From NCBI GenBank assembly GCA_031216445.1, contig CM062211.1, forward strand, positions 18,019,501 through 18,083,500: a DNA stretch of 64,000 nucleotides, written 5' to 3'. The stretch comes from Lateolabrax maculatus. Its lineage: Eukaryota > Chordata > Actinopteri > Acropomatiformes > Lateolabracidae. How positions within the stretch are numbered: the first letter of the stretch is position 1; each line of letters starts with the position of its first letter. The position numbers were made by a program, and so were the translations under genes. The notes under the pieces were generated by a model, which was not told the DNA's origin, ran no database searches, and was given only the letters and a program-made list of their open reading frames with translations. Below, one piece after another: positions 13,916 to 28,300 of this stretch.

Positions 13916-14344
13916 CCATTGCATGTCTCTACCTAGTGGGCGTGTGCCCGGTCCTCCCTCCCTGCAGACCGGTGCGTGTGTGTGTGCACGCGCCGCTCGG
14001 GCTGCAGACAGAATTAAATTTTTTTTTGCAGATTTAAAAAAAGAAAAAATGTTTTTCATTATCTGATTCTTATTCTGTTCATCAACAGGAGGAGTTTTGC
14101 TGAGGCGGCGGTCACGAGTGGGTGATTTCTGTCTTGAGTGTGCGTGGTTTTTCACGCGCGCGCTCCCCCCCTCCCTCCTCTTCCTCCTCCTCCTCCTCCT
14201 CCTGCTCCTCGGCGTGGAGGTGCGGGGCCACTACTGGCTGTGTGGTTGCGGCACTGGATGGATGTAACTGGCATGTTTGCGGGTGAAGCCTCGGGCGGTG
14301 CACGCGGAGGGAAATAAACAGGGATTTTATAAATTTTATTTGTA

Positions 14345-14366
14345 CCCCCCCCCCCCCCGCCCCCCC
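14345..14366. repeat. Poly-C tract in the srgap1 leader
   Basis: Fourteen C, one G and seven more C precede the start codon by 35 nt. If transcribed, it would be a C-rich 5' UTR element of the kind bound by poly(C)-binding proteins. The exact length may be unreliable in any assembly. Confidence 0.8.
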
Positions 14367-14400
14367 TCTCACCTGCGGATCGATCAGCTCCAGTGACGAC

Positions 14401-14787
14401 ATGTCAAACTCCAACAAGAGCAAGAAGGACAAAGAAATCCTCGCCGAGTACGAGAGCCAAGTGAAAGGTAAGATCACGTTAATGCTCCTTTACTGACATT
14501 TACACCTCTGCAGTCACACCCACCTCCTCTCACCTATGCACGCTCACACACACACACTCACACACACACACACACTCACACACACTCACACACACACACT
14601 CACACACACACTTGTCTGCCGGCATGTTCATGCCCTGGATTCAGGGTGTGTATGAGCTGACACTTCACCATGAGACGTCAGGATCTCTGGGTTCATCCTG
14701 AGTGCTGCATGGCGCCTGAGGGGGGAGGAGGGGGAGGTTTAATGTGTGTGTGTGTGTGTGTGTGTTTATTCTGCAGACCACCTTGAT

Positions 14788-14825
<38 letters not shown>

Positions 14826-14912
14826 ACGGGTTTTTACTCTCAGACCTGAGGCGAGTGTGTCCTCGTCTGGGAGTCTTTCTATTGGTATTCCTCCGAGGCT
14901 GTGACTGCAGCA

Positions 14913-14992
<80 letters not shown>

Positions 14993-17900
14993 TCACAGAT
15001 TACCTGGTGGCGTGATGCCAAACTGGGGGACATGTTTTAGGTGATGATGATGATGATGACAAACCTGAAATAGTGGTTGCCATGACCGTGGGACAACCCC
15101 CCTCTCCTCCTCCTCCTCCTCCTCCTCCTGGCGCCATGGTTACCACCATCCCTGCTACGTTGGGGCGGTGACGGACAAGTCAAATGACCTTTTTAGCAAA
15201 AACTACAACTCCACCAGGCCGCCTCGTTTTTTCGTCGGCTGAACCAGGGGCATGATGGGAGATGAAGCCGCCTCGTCACCTGCCGAAGAGGCTCAGCTGG
15301 CACGGTTCAAAATGTCCGACCTTTGCTGGTGCGGCACCTTCCTCGGACAAATACCACCAGAGACGGCCGGGGCGCAACTCTCTCTGTCTCTGCCCAGCTC
15401 TTCCCTCTCCACATGGCTCTTCACACTTCCATCTTCACTTGTCACCTACGCCCACGCCATCATCATCATCATCAGCACCACAGCCATCACTTTCAGCTCT
15501 TTTTTATTTATTTTTTTGTAACCTACATCCTCGAGCATGAGGAGGAGGAAATGTGTGTTTACTCTACGCCAGGTTCAATTTTTCTTTCTTTCTTTTATCG
15601 TCGCCAAATCCGAGCTGCTTCATTCAGAAATAATTACTCTCCCTCCTTCCTTCTTTCCTTCCTTCCTTCCTTCCTTCCTGTGACAAACCCTTTTTCCCGT
15701 ACACAAACACACACTCGCACACAATGAATTGACAGAGTTTGAGTGATTAAATTTAATGGAGAGTAGTGGAGAGCATTACAGCCCCCATGTGAGGAGTTTA
15801 CACACACTCATCCCTGTTTGTGTGTTTGTGTGTGTGTGTGTGTGTGTGGCTCTGGCGCCCTGCCAAAACACACTCGGGGATGCCCTGCATTGAAGTGACC
15901 GCTCCGATGAAGCCCCCCCCCCCCTCGTGGCAGCTCCGCCGCCGGCCGGCCGGCTCCTCTCTGCGCCTCCTGCCGAGAGCCGAGCCTATAGATCCGCGTT
16001 GTAACTATGTGCCTTCCAAGTCTGCCTCCCTGCTCTGGCTCCTGATTGGTCGATGCAGGAGGTGGTGTGTAATGTATACACAGGAGGTGGCCGCCGCCGC
16101 TCTCGCTCTCGCTCTCTCTCTGTCTCTCTCTCTCTCTCTCACGAGGAGGTGGGGTCTAATTGCTGAGGTGATCCTCGCGGAGAAAGGTAGCAGGGAGATT
16201 ATGCACAGTGCTGACAATACATATTTGTGTGCCGGATGGCGCTCCGGCGCATGCCGAGCGTGCTCCCGATGTTCAGAGCGTCACCTCGCCAACCCTGTGA
16301 CAACTCCTCTGTCTGAATGAGACGAGGAGCGTCTTAATGGGAAAATGCAAATGAAAAAAAAGAGAGAGAAAAGAGCTCTGCAGGGAGGGAGGAGAGACGA
16401 AAGAGGCAGAGATGAAGTGTTTCCTGCTGCATGCGGCGGCGGCTGCAGCTCTTGTGTTTGCCTGCGTGTGCATGCAGGTGATGAGTGACCTCACATCTGC
16501 ATACCTGCAGGACAAACCGGAGAGGAAGAGGTGGATGGAGGAGGAGCAGACGAAGGAGCGAGATAATGAAGTGACTCTCGCTGAGTGAAATGTTCTGGAG
16601 GGCCGAATTTGAAGGCCCTCGGTCTGTGTGTGTGTGTGTGTGTGTGAGTTTCTTGATGATCCAGCGCGACTCTGACCCCACGTCCTTGGACCTGGTCGTC
16701 ATAGCAACGGCCACCTCAGGAAGACTTCCTGTTCCCGTGACATCACACACACACTCACAGATATACAGTGTAAGCACACAGATAAACCTCCCTCTTTTCT
16801 CATTAAAAAAAAGTGAACATAGACGAGGTTTGAATGGATAAGATCGGCGTCATGAATCATTCTGGAGGATAATTAATGAATTAGTCACCGGCTGGAAGTG
16901 AAGACTCCCTCGACCGGTTTGAGAGGCACAAAGGATGGAAGGAAGTCAGCCATCTGAGAGTAGATGATGCAACTAACCATTATCTTCATCATCTATTAAT
17001 CTGACAGTTACTTTCTCTGCTTCATCGATGAATCCGTCAAATAACATGAAACGGTGAAAGAGGTCCAGTTTGCAATCATGCAAGACAAAAGACAGCAACA
17101 AATCTTCACCTTTGAGAAGCCGGAACTGGAAAATGTTGAAAAATGATTTGAGTAATCTTTGGTAACCATCGACAGCAGCCACGACATCACAAAGACGACA
17201 GACAGACGTGAAACCTCGTCTGAGACGCTAATCACCCCAATACTGTTCCTCAGCATCGAGAACCGTAAGGCTCGACGGATCAGTCCAGCAAAGGACTAAC
17301 TTGAAGGACTAATTGGCTCCAGAAGTGAGGTGACTTGAAGATCTTCCATCAAGCAAGACAACTCGAGGCTTTGTATTCTGTGCTGTTTTGGTCTTTTGTT
17401 CACAAGTTCAACGACAGAAGCATTTTCTCACCTTCTCTGACTCTGACCTTTTAAATCCACAGATGAATTAGAGTTCTGCTCTGTCTGTGCTGACACTGAT
17501 CACTGATCACTGAACTGGACGTCTGTAGTTGAATCACTGCTGATAACCTGACCGCCATGCAGGTGCGGCAGTTTCGTGTTTTAGTCTTCCTGCATTTTAC
17601 AGGAAAAACATTTTGATTAAAATCATGAATCAACCACAAAATTGAAAAAATAAGATTGATATTTTAATCACAAGGAGGCAGGTTTAATTTGGGTTTAAAT
17701 ATATTTGGCGCTGGAATTATCAGACGATTTCAATGTGGCAACCAGCGAGTATTTGATGTTTCTAGATGTTCAGAGAGACGCAGCTGAAATCCTTCCACTG
17801 CTGGAGCTCAGACTCAGAGAGGAAAGTTAAGTTAAAGTACTTTAAATGTTGTTTTTATCTCAACAAAGTACAGGCTTCTCTGGATCTGCTCCAGCGTTCA

Positions 17901-20326
17901 CAAGCAGCCTCATAATCTCACTAATGTGGAGCAGCAGAGGGGATTGAAATGAATCCGGTTTAACTTTGTCCAGGACTCTTCAGTGACGATGTATCTGATC
18001 CGGATTTAAGGCGGCGTTGATTGTGTTTAGAGCGGCAAATGTTTAAAGATTTCATGTGGTAAAAAACCTTCAAATCGGCTTCGCTTTGTATGGAAATGTT
18101 GCAAAATGTCAGGAAAATGAAACCTGAAACTGGTGATTGTGCGTCATCCTCATCCTCCTTACAGTTTTTCATGCTTTGACATTCGGTGGTGCACGACCAT
18201 CCCGTCGGCGAAAGCGACAAAACGAGCTCCGCTGAGCTTTCCAGTGGAATCAGTGCAGAGATTTCACGAGACAAATTCTTTATGCCGGGAACACTGTCTG
18301 CATGCAGCGCTGACTGTAGCTCCGCTGATCAAAGAGGCTGAGTCTTGTCGTTGGGGTGTTACGGCGACTCGCGAGGAGGTTTCTGAGAAGAAGCTTTTCA
18401 GACATCAAAAGGTAAAAGTGCGGCGGATGTCCTCCTTTCACGTTCGGTTGACTGTGATCCAAGCCGAGGACGGTTCATTGATGATAATCTCGCCTCCTCG
18501 CTGGATCTGCTTGAATCCTCCTTTTTCTTGCAAGAGCACAGACTCCTCGTCTGCAGTTATCAGATATTTTTTATCATCAGTTAATCCACATGCTGATGTT
18601 AAGCAGGTATTATGTTTACCATCTTAGGCACAGCTGAGGCTGATGGGAGAGTTTTGCAGGTTGTTTGGTCACAAACTAAAGTGTTGGACAACTTTGACCT
18701 GTTGGTGGCGCTAGAAGGAAAAGTCAGAGGGTCACCAAAGTTGTATCAACTCATCCTGAGGGGAACATGAATATCTGGACTAAAATTCAGGACAATCCAT
18801 GTGATGGTTGTTGAGCTATGTCAGCGAGGAGCAGCTCTGCCCCTGATAGACGTTATGTAAAGAAGCAGCGTCTCGCATCACTCTGTAGGCAGGAAAGTTG
18901 AACATTTAAACCCTTTGATGTGGCGTCTGAAACCCCCAGTGGAAAGTATGAATGGAATTTGCAAGAAAAGCAAAAAGAGTCTGCTACACCAGAGCTTCAC
19001 TGGTGTCGTGTTTGTTTTATTCCACAAAATGAAAATCACCACAGACGCATCACCCTTGAGGATATTTGGTCTTTAGTTACTTTACATTGACAAGTGAAAG
19101 GCTAAACGGAGCACAGCAGTCGTTCGCTCTCTGGAAATGTGATGTGAAAAGTTAAATATACATATATATATCAGTGGAAACTTCGTCAAACAGTCCGACG
19201 GTGAAGTCGTATCAGTGGAAGTGCGTTTATAAAGAGCTCTTTTTCAAGTAAAACATTTTAAAATGAGTTTCTGGTGGACGTCGTCGAACCCATGATACAA
19301 AAGCAGCTTGTTGTTGACTGCAAAGAACATTTTAAACATCTTTTTATACCCCGGTTGTAAACTGAACCACCGTGTAAGAGAAAAAGTATTAAATGTCCCA
19401 GTATTGACTTAACTCAGTATTGTATTGACTCCCACATTGATTGAGGATTGATTTATGGTCGTAGCCACAGACGGTATAAACCACGGTGATGTCACCCGTT
19501 GGTTTGTGGACGGTCGTTTTGAAGCCGTGAGTTCGGCATTTTGGCCGTCGCCATCTTGGTATTTTGGAACCAGTAGCGACATTATGTGGACGAGAGCATA
19601 GCGCTGCCTCTATGTTGATAGGCGGTCGCCGTGGTAACGACTTGTCAATCACATGGTAGCCCCGTCCTAATGCATACGCTGCTTTATCGTCTATGTTCCT
19701 CTGAACGGGACCATCATTTACTAAATGAACATCCTGCTGTACTGAAGAAGACTTGAAACTAGAGACTTTAAACTTTAATTTTTCCAGCTGTTTCCCCCCG
19801 TTTCCACTCTTTATGCTAAGCTAAGCCAACCGGCTGCTGGCTGCAGCTCCCAACTTCAAACTATCCCTTTAACCATAACGTGGCAGAAAGCATCTGTGGC
19901 GTTGCTATGGTTACTTGCAGCCGAACAGAGGCTCGACACCAATTTAGAGGAGTGATCAAACCGTGGACCACTGGGACGCCTGAAAAGACACATTTGGGAT
20001 GTCCCGTTCTGCCAACCGGCCAATCAGAAGCAAGTATTTACCCCGCACAGGGAAAAATGTGTTGCAGCCATCAGGGGCGCAGAGCCGCACAGCAGACATT
20101 CATTCATATGAAAGTGTTGCAGCTTAACACACACGCACACACACACACACACGCACACACTCACAGCAACATGAGATGGCAGCCATTTTAAATTAGTAAG
20201 CTAACAGCAGCAATGCCTGAATCAATATATACACACAAACACGTACAGTAGCAGAGAGAGAGACTTTCATAGACTTGTGGGGACCAAAGGCCGTGGCAGT
20301 TTTTCTATAGAGATCCATGAAGCATG

Positions 20327-20366
<40 letters not shown>

Positions 20367-22282
20367 GATGCGGCAGATTCGAGCTCTTGTCTTCACCTTC
20401 CTCATCACATGGTTCACACACAGTGTGTGGTTGCCAAGACAACAGGTAGTGGAGTGGATAGGGTCCCCCAGGGAGTGGTGTGTGTGTGTGTGTGTCTGTT
20501 TGTGTGTGTGTGTGTGTGTGTCTGTCTGTGTGTGTGTGTGTGTGTGTGTGAGGGAGGTGGGGTTATTGTGTATTCTGTAGCTGCGCTCTCCCTCCTGCTG
20601 CAGATAGATCCAGCTCTGAAACAGCACGACCAGTGAAGCGTGCAGCCAGACATTACCATGCTGACTGTAGGACCGACTGATATAGAGTGTGTGTCTTTGT
20701 GTGTGTGTGTGTGTGTGTGTCTGTGTATGTGTGTGTGTGGGTTCTTTAATGCGGTCAGAGGATTTCGTCCAAGGTGACTCCTCTGAGAGAAATGGACAGT
20801 CTTCATCAGTAATTATAAAGGATTAAAGAGATGGAGAGAGAGAGAGAGTGAAGGGGAGGGGGGGGGAGGAGAGGGGTGGTGCTGAACAATTAGCTGATTT
20901 AATTGATTAGTCGATCGGCAGGAAATTAAGCAATTTAAATTAAGCAATTAATGAATTTGCTGCCATTTATCAAGCAAACATGCTGAGCATTCATCTCCAG
21001 TATTTTAAATATAAATATCAGTTTCTCTGTTTAATGTAAACTTAATATCTTTGGGGCTTTAAAAAAGCTATATGAAGAAGTTGTTATGGACATTTAATAT
21101 GAAATATTGTACGTACTAGGGAGGCCCAAATTGATCGGCCGCCGATCGTTATCACCAGAATAATATGTGATCGGTTTAATGCTTTCTTGTCGCCAATTGC
21201 CAAAAAAACGACAGCAAAACAGTGTCGTGCATGCTGTGGCGACCGATGCTGATGCTGATTTTGTTTCATGCTTTTTCATTGACAGTCGCATCACTCTGAA
21301 ACAGCCAATCACAGCAACACATGGTGACAACAGCTCAACAAATTAAGAGACGCTTCATATTGTCGCCTGGATGACGCAGATGAAACCGTCTCTGTTCTCT
21401 GTTCTGTTCGGTTTTAATTCTCCTGTATTCCACGTCATGAATGGTCATATCGTATCGTAAACATGCGACACGGCAGCGTTTGCACCGTCATACATTTCTA
21501 GAATAAACTTTTGCTAAAAAGGTTGGAGACGATAACAACAGAAATACCGAGTTATCACCGACACGTCTGATGTGTGTAAGGTGTCATTTGCATGTGATTT
21601 AATGAAGGTTAACACTGGTTCATATGAAATGTCACTTCTCTCTGACATGGCACTTTATCACGTGCGTCCTGCTGCCTTCAGACGTCTGCAGGGACTGAGT
21701 GAACTGAAGCAGAAGCTTTTCATACAGTATAAAGCAGCAACAGATACTGTAAGAATCAATCATAAATAGATTAATCGACGTTCCAGTTTTAATCGCACTA
21801 AATGCTATTTTTTATCGCATCTAGTGCTGGGACAGTGTTCAGTTAATGAAATTAGTTTATTATCGTCTCAAATGTTATTGTGTTACAGCTTCACATTTTC
21901 TCCAAGTATTTAGTTTGCTCTTGTTGATGAAATCACCAAAGTGGCAGCCGATTGATCAGATGTATATCTGAGGCATCTTTTCTAAAGTCTGAGACACATT
22001 TTACACCAAAATACCAACAACTAGCCTTGTGCCACCACATAGACGGGCAAAGAGAACTTCAAGGTTAGAAAAATACAGAAATAGTGCCCATAGTTTATTT
22101 TTTTACGGCCACAACATGATGAATGAACCATACAAAAGCAATGATAGATGATCCGCCATCTTTGTGGAGGTAAAATGAAAGATTAGTGGATGTCACAATG
22201 CTGTGAATCCAGATAATATTCCAGATATTTTGCTGCTATTGATCAACAATTTGCCAAATTGTCTAATTTACACTGACAACCA

Positions 22283-22333
<51 letters not shown>

Positions 22334-25300
22334 GTGCGGGCCCAGTTGGTGGAGCAGCAGCGATGTCTGGAGCAGCAGACCGAGATGCGAGTCCAGCTGC
22401 TTCAGGACCTGCAGGACTTCTTCAGGAAGAAGGCCGAGATCGAAACGGAGTATTCCCGAAACCTGGAGAAGCTCGCCGAGAGGTTCATGGCCAAGACACG
22501 CAGCACGAAAGACCATCAGCAATACAAGTAGGACTCTGTGTGTGTGTGTGTGTTTGTGATTGGTTACTATTTGGTCAACATTGTAGTAACAAAAGTCAGG
22601 TTATTATCTCATTGACTTCCATACAATCAAACTTATTTTTGGAGCCAGTGGAGTCGTCCCCTGCTGGCCGGTACAGGGAATGCAGGTTTAAGGCACTTCA
22701 GCACTTTTTGTCAGCAAACAGTTGCATATTTACACATCCAGTGTAGCACTCATTTGAAGTCCACCTGGCAGTAAATGCTCCTCCACTGTATGTTGTGCAG
22801 CTGTTTGCTGACGGTGTCTGTCTGGTGATAATGGGAGTTTTAAGAAGCTCACAGTGAGTTTTTTAGAGCGTTGCTGATGAAAAGAAGCTAAAACTGTGAG
22901 CTAATAGATGCCGACACACTTTCTGTTCTCTGCGGGTTTACATGACACACTGGGTCTTAAAAACATTGATTAGTGCAGCTTTAACAGCACGACGGGTCGT
23001 AAATCGCTGATGTTTGATTGCCACTGGTTGAACAAGTACAAATTTGAGGTACTTTACTTTATTTTCTGCTACTTTATACTTGTAATCCACTACAGTGTGG
23101 AGGGAAATACTGTAATTTTTATATATGATTTTATATATATATGATTCTGGATAATGAGGACTTTTACTTTTAGTACTTTAAGATTTTCGAATGCAGGACT
23201 TTTACTTTACTTACACTGTATTATAGTTTAAATATCCTCACACAAAAAGTGACGAGAACTGAAATATCAGTTTGACTCTAAATCATCTTCCTCACATACG
23301 AGTAACTGTAACTCAGGGGAGTAACTGGCAGACAGGTGTGTTTTCTCGTCGTTTAAAGCATCTTTCTCGCTCTCTCTCTTCCAGAAAGGATCAGAACCTG
23401 CTCTCTCCGGTCAACTGCTGGTACCTGCTGTTAAACCAGGTCGGTTGCGAGTGTTTGTGTGTTTGTGTGAGACCACTTTTTATAGTTATAAAACATCAGC
23501 GATAGCCCTTCCTCCATCCCCCACCTCTCTCTCTCTCTCTCTTGTCCAGGTGAGGCGGGAGAGCAAGGACCACGCCACCCTCAGCGACCTCTACCTGAAC
23601 AACGTCATCACCCGCCTCACACACATCAGCGAGGACTCTGCCCGCCTGCTGAAGAGAGTGAGCTGATAAATCTTCTTCCTCCGAGCCACAGAGCTCCACT
23701 GTCGTCCACAAACTATTAAACACACATCAATGAGCCTCACTGTTGCCCTGGGTGACGTGTTCCTTCATCACCTTGAAGGACTCAATCCCACGCACGCCGT
23801 CCTGCTGCCCCAAATACTCACTAGAGCGCCAAATGTGGATTAATCCACTGCTGAAAGTAGTCCCCGACAAATGCACTATTCCTCCTGTTTGTTTGTGAAA
23901 AACTACTTAAATGTGGAAAATATCTTGGAGTTCCCCTTTAAAGAGTTTTCCCGCCCAAAGGTCAGTTCATTCATGGATTAAGTTGTTTAATTACTTGAAT
24001 TTTCCCTCTGACCATGAAAACATGAGGCTTTATCGATTAATATGATGTTTATTTCGTCTGTTAATTGATTTATTGTTTGATCTTTAAAATGTCAGAGAGT
24101 GCCCGTCATCACTTTCCTAAATCCCAAGGTGACGTTGTTAAATTGCTGGTTCTGTCCTACCTACTAAAACCTAAATATATTCAGTTTACTATCACATAAG
24201 ACAAAGAGATTTGAGAAGCTGAAACAAATCGATTAAACAATTAATTGTTGAGCACTAATTGAGCAGGTTTGTGATCATTTCGGGTACTTTTTGTGCCATT
24301 TGGGCTAAGTGTGGGTATCGGTCCTCAATACATTTAAAGGGATATTTCGGAATCGTATGAGGTACTTATCTGTCGTCAGTGGGCGCTGAATTCAGTCGGC
24401 TCGACATTTAACAACTGATAATTGACCATTTCCCTAAAGGAGAATTAAAAACCGGGACATTGTAACGAGATAAGGCGGGTTTTAGGGTGTGATTAGGCTT
24501 CTTTTTGTCAGTCCAATCTGGCAGCACTTACTCTCGGGATGGACGTGGCACATCACGTAATAAACCGTAATTAAGGTGATGTTTTATTGGCGATATAAAC
24601 CAAAGTTTTTACTGTGAATCTATATAAATGTTCCAGCTGAAGTCCCCCTCTCCCTTCAGTGTCTGGCTTTAAATCCGTCGCAGTCCCCAGTAATGGATTG
24701 TGAAGTCAAGCATGTACGCCGGCTGCACAAAAGGAGGAAAAATCAAAATCTAATAATAAATCCTGCAATTTTATTTATGTGTGATTTGTGTAGGAAAAAA
24801 AAGACTCTTTATCCATTAATATGTAATTGCAAAGCTGCTGCAGGGAATCATCGCAGATCAGAGAGGGAAACTGAGTTATATGTAGTGGAAGAAGTATTAA
24901 GTAAGTAGTAATACCACATTATAGAAATACTAAATATCAGCAAAATATATTTAAAATCAAGTAGAAGTACTCATTCTGCAGAAAAACTGTTTCTTTGGTG
25001 GTGTTTTATAAGGATTGACTCCTAAAAAACACAATTTAATCTTTAATTGCAGTTAAAGGATCTTTTTTTTTAATTTTAAATCAACTTATACAAAACAAAA
25101 CGGTGCTGGATGCAACAAACAGCTGCTCAAAAACATCCAAACATTGGCCCCAAACTTATTATGTAAAGCTTTCAGTCAAAGGACTGAAATGTGCAGACAT
25201 TTCTCTACATAATTATGTACTGAAAACCTTATTTTTCTGGAACAGTCTGACGTGTAGCGGATAAAGGATTGTACTTGAGTAAATGTTCCTTCCACCACTG

Positions 25301-28300
25301 GGAGTTTCTCTTGTGTTCTGGCTTCCAGGCTCTTTCATTTTTTCATACGGCTTCTTTAAGTACAAGAGTTGATTCTAATGAAAAGTAAAGTCCGTGCTCC
25401 CCTGAGGTCTGTCGGGCTGCCTCGGAGTTTAGCAAATTAAACACGCACGCACACACGCGCTCGCTCTTCACCGCCTCCAACTTTAGCTCGCCGTGTTCAT
25501 TATTAATATCTCTTCCGGCTCGTCTTTTATTCATGCTGACTAATGTGCAGCGGCGAACAGTGAGACCTCCATCACGGACGCCGCCGCGTCCTCCCGGAGA
25601 CTCTCCTCTGAGGGGGGACGCCGGGGAAGAGGCAGACGGCTCGGTGGCCATGACAACGCTGACAGCCCGGTGGCCATGGCGACGGGCTCAGCTGATCTTT
25701 TCTCAGCGGGCGCCATGGGAACGGGATTCATCCATCCTGGGATTCCACAGTCATTTAGCATAATGTAATATTAATGCGGCGCCCGCTGCCACATAACTCC
25801 TTTCCCCAAACTGGAGGCTGTTTAATGCATGAGTCAGAAGCTCAGTTTGAGGGCAGAGCCTGTTTCAGTTAAGAATTCATTTGTTGTGTGTGGTGAAATC
25901 CATTTATTCACCTGCTCAGATCCTTTACTTATAGCAGCTGTAATCAATATTTATGTAATAACAAGGTGTGAAATGACAATTCATGATTCAGTGATGACCT
26001 GAACCTGCATCTCCTCTCGGCTTTGCGCAGCTTTACACCGAGTTTCAGCTCATTGTTTAACCGTCCAGCCACAACTTTACTGTTTCAGCATCGTTTTCAG
26101 AGAAAAAACTCTAAAAACCTGCTGTACTCCACCTGCTCAGACTCTTTAATATTAATGCTTCTGAATGGAAAATCTTAATCTGAAAAGTAACTGCAGCTGC
26201 CAGGCAAAAGTTTAAAGTAGCATGAGATGGAAATACAAATACAAGTACGTCACAATGGTACTTAAGTACATAATATGAGTAAATGTACTTAGTTACTTTC
26301 CACCACTGCTGACTTACTGTGTGAATGCATGTATTTACCTCTATTTTTCTCTTTTTTTCTCCCCTTTTAGAGTAAAGAAATCATCTTTCAGCTTCAGGAA
26401 GACCTCATGAAGCTTCTGAATGAGCTTTACACCGTAAGTGGAGCAAACTGTATTCATCACTGGAGACGATGGTGGGTCCTTGAAAAGTCTTAAAAATGTC
26501 TTAAAATCTATTTTACACATGGCCTGAAGGAAAACTACAGTTTAGTACAATTGGTTGTATCTGATTTCTTCATATTTGGTCCTAAAAACGTCTCAAAACC
26601 CATTAAATCCTCTGATATTTACAGACACCCTGTAAAAGAAGGCAGGTAAAGCATCAACTAAAGGGTTGAAATATCATGAAAGTACTTTTTCATGGTACAG
26701 AGTGAATTTAGAAACTGTAACAATAAAGAAACGGGTCTAAGGTCACAGAGGTGTGTTTTGAAAGCTCAAAATGCATGCGTTTTAAATCCAAAATGGCCAC
26801 CAGACAGAAGCCCTCGCTGCGTTACGTTCAGAGCTCTGCAAAGAGCTTTAAAGGAGAATATTTGCTGATTTTTTTCTGTCAAATGTCAGGGTTTATTTGG
26901 AGTCAGAGTGCCGGCCTTAAAAGCTTCTTGTCCAAACACTGAAATCAGATTAGAGTGAACCTGATAACCTTGAGGAGTGAAAACAGTCCGCGGCTGCCGT
27001 GTGATGTTGTTTTCCAGTTTTTGTGGTTCAGAGGCTGTGTTAACATGGGCTGCTGTTACCTAGGTGATCAAGACATATCACATGTACCACGTGGAGACGA
27101 TCAGTGCGGAGGCCAAGCTGCGGGAGGCGGAGCGTCAGGAGGGCCGCGTGAAGGGCGTGTCGGGAACGGGCGGAGGGGTGGAGCCTGTGTTCGGCCTGCG
27201 GATAGAAGAGCGCCACCAGAGACGCAACGCCGCCCGCAAGATGGAGAAGATGAGAGAGAAGGTACGGAGGCGTGGGGGAGTTTTTCATATGCACGTTGTT
27301 TGTACAACTAATTTGTGAGAGTTTTAAAGTAAAACTTACGACTGTTTACTGGGAATAGTAAGACATACTGCATCCTGTACCTGCTACATTAACCCAAAAT
27401 GGGTCTTTTGATGCTTTGGAGTTTGTATTTAAACATTTTTACATTTTCTCTCGTCATTAGAGGAAGGCAAAGTACTCGGAGAACAAGCTGAAGACTCTTA
27501 AAGCCAGGAATGAGTATCTGTTGACTCTGGAGGCCACCAACGCCTCCGTGTTTAAATACTACATCCACGACCTGCCAGATATCATAGACGTGAGTATAAA
27601 ACGATCTGTTCATCTCTAGAAGGCTCAGTGGATTGGAACGGGACAAAACTCGTGTTTCCTCCATCAGTGCTGTGACCTAGGGTACCACTCCAGTCTGAGC
27701 CGGGCTCTGAGGACCTACCTATCCGCCGAACTGAGCCTCGAAGCCTCCAGGAGGGCGGGTCTGGAGGTGCTGGAGGGCGCCGTGGAGGGCCTGGACCCGG
27801 CCCGGGACAGGCAGCGTCTGCTGGGCCTCTACCCCACCGCCTTCTGCCCCCCACAGCGCTTCGGCTTCCAGGCGCACATGGGCGACGCAGTCAGTATATC
27901 CACCACCCGAGAGAATTTTAATCCAGAGAGATGTATTTCAGAAAGGGAAAATACAGTTCAAGAGTCAAAGATTTAGTCACATTTTGGTAATTTATAACGT
28001 TATGAGTAAAGCCACAGAAATGCTCAGATTGGTTCAAAGTAGTTGAATGGAATCCCGACTCAGCTAAGATGAAATTGTGACAGTGATTTCCTGACTGTCC
28101 TGTTGTTGTTCTACTTCCTGTCAGGTGACCCAGATCGCGTCCCAGCCGCAGGTCCAGGCCGAGCTCAACCTCCGCCTCACGCAGCTGCAGACCCGCCTGG
28201 CGTCTCTGAAGATAGAGAACGAAGAGGTCAGACACACCAACTCGAAAATCACAAACTTCCTGCACTGACATTTCTTTCCTTTTAGTGAAATATCTGGACA

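Larger units (their letters stand above)
13690..14400 (+). promoter_or_regulatory. srgap1: Promoter and 5' leader region of srgap1
   Basis: GC content and CpG density rise sharply here compared with the AT-rich upstream flank, and continue to the srgap1 start codon at 14,401. No convincing TATA box was seen, which fits a CpG-type promoter. The transcription start could not be placed, so the 5' UTR length is unknown. The block holds an alternating GT/GC tract (13,809-13,915) and a C-rich tract (14,345-14,366) that would lie in the leader about 35 nt before the ATG. Confidence 0.6.

Noticed and set aside
13630..14155. Several open frames rich in Cys/Val or His/Thr around the srgap1 promoter
   Set aside because: They are translations of the GT/GC repeat in different frames and strands, with no independent support.
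20130..20740. Cluster of CA/TG runs considered as a possible array with spacers
   Set aside because: The intervening sequences are irregular in length and the repeats are plain dinucleotides; ordinary microsatellite cluster.
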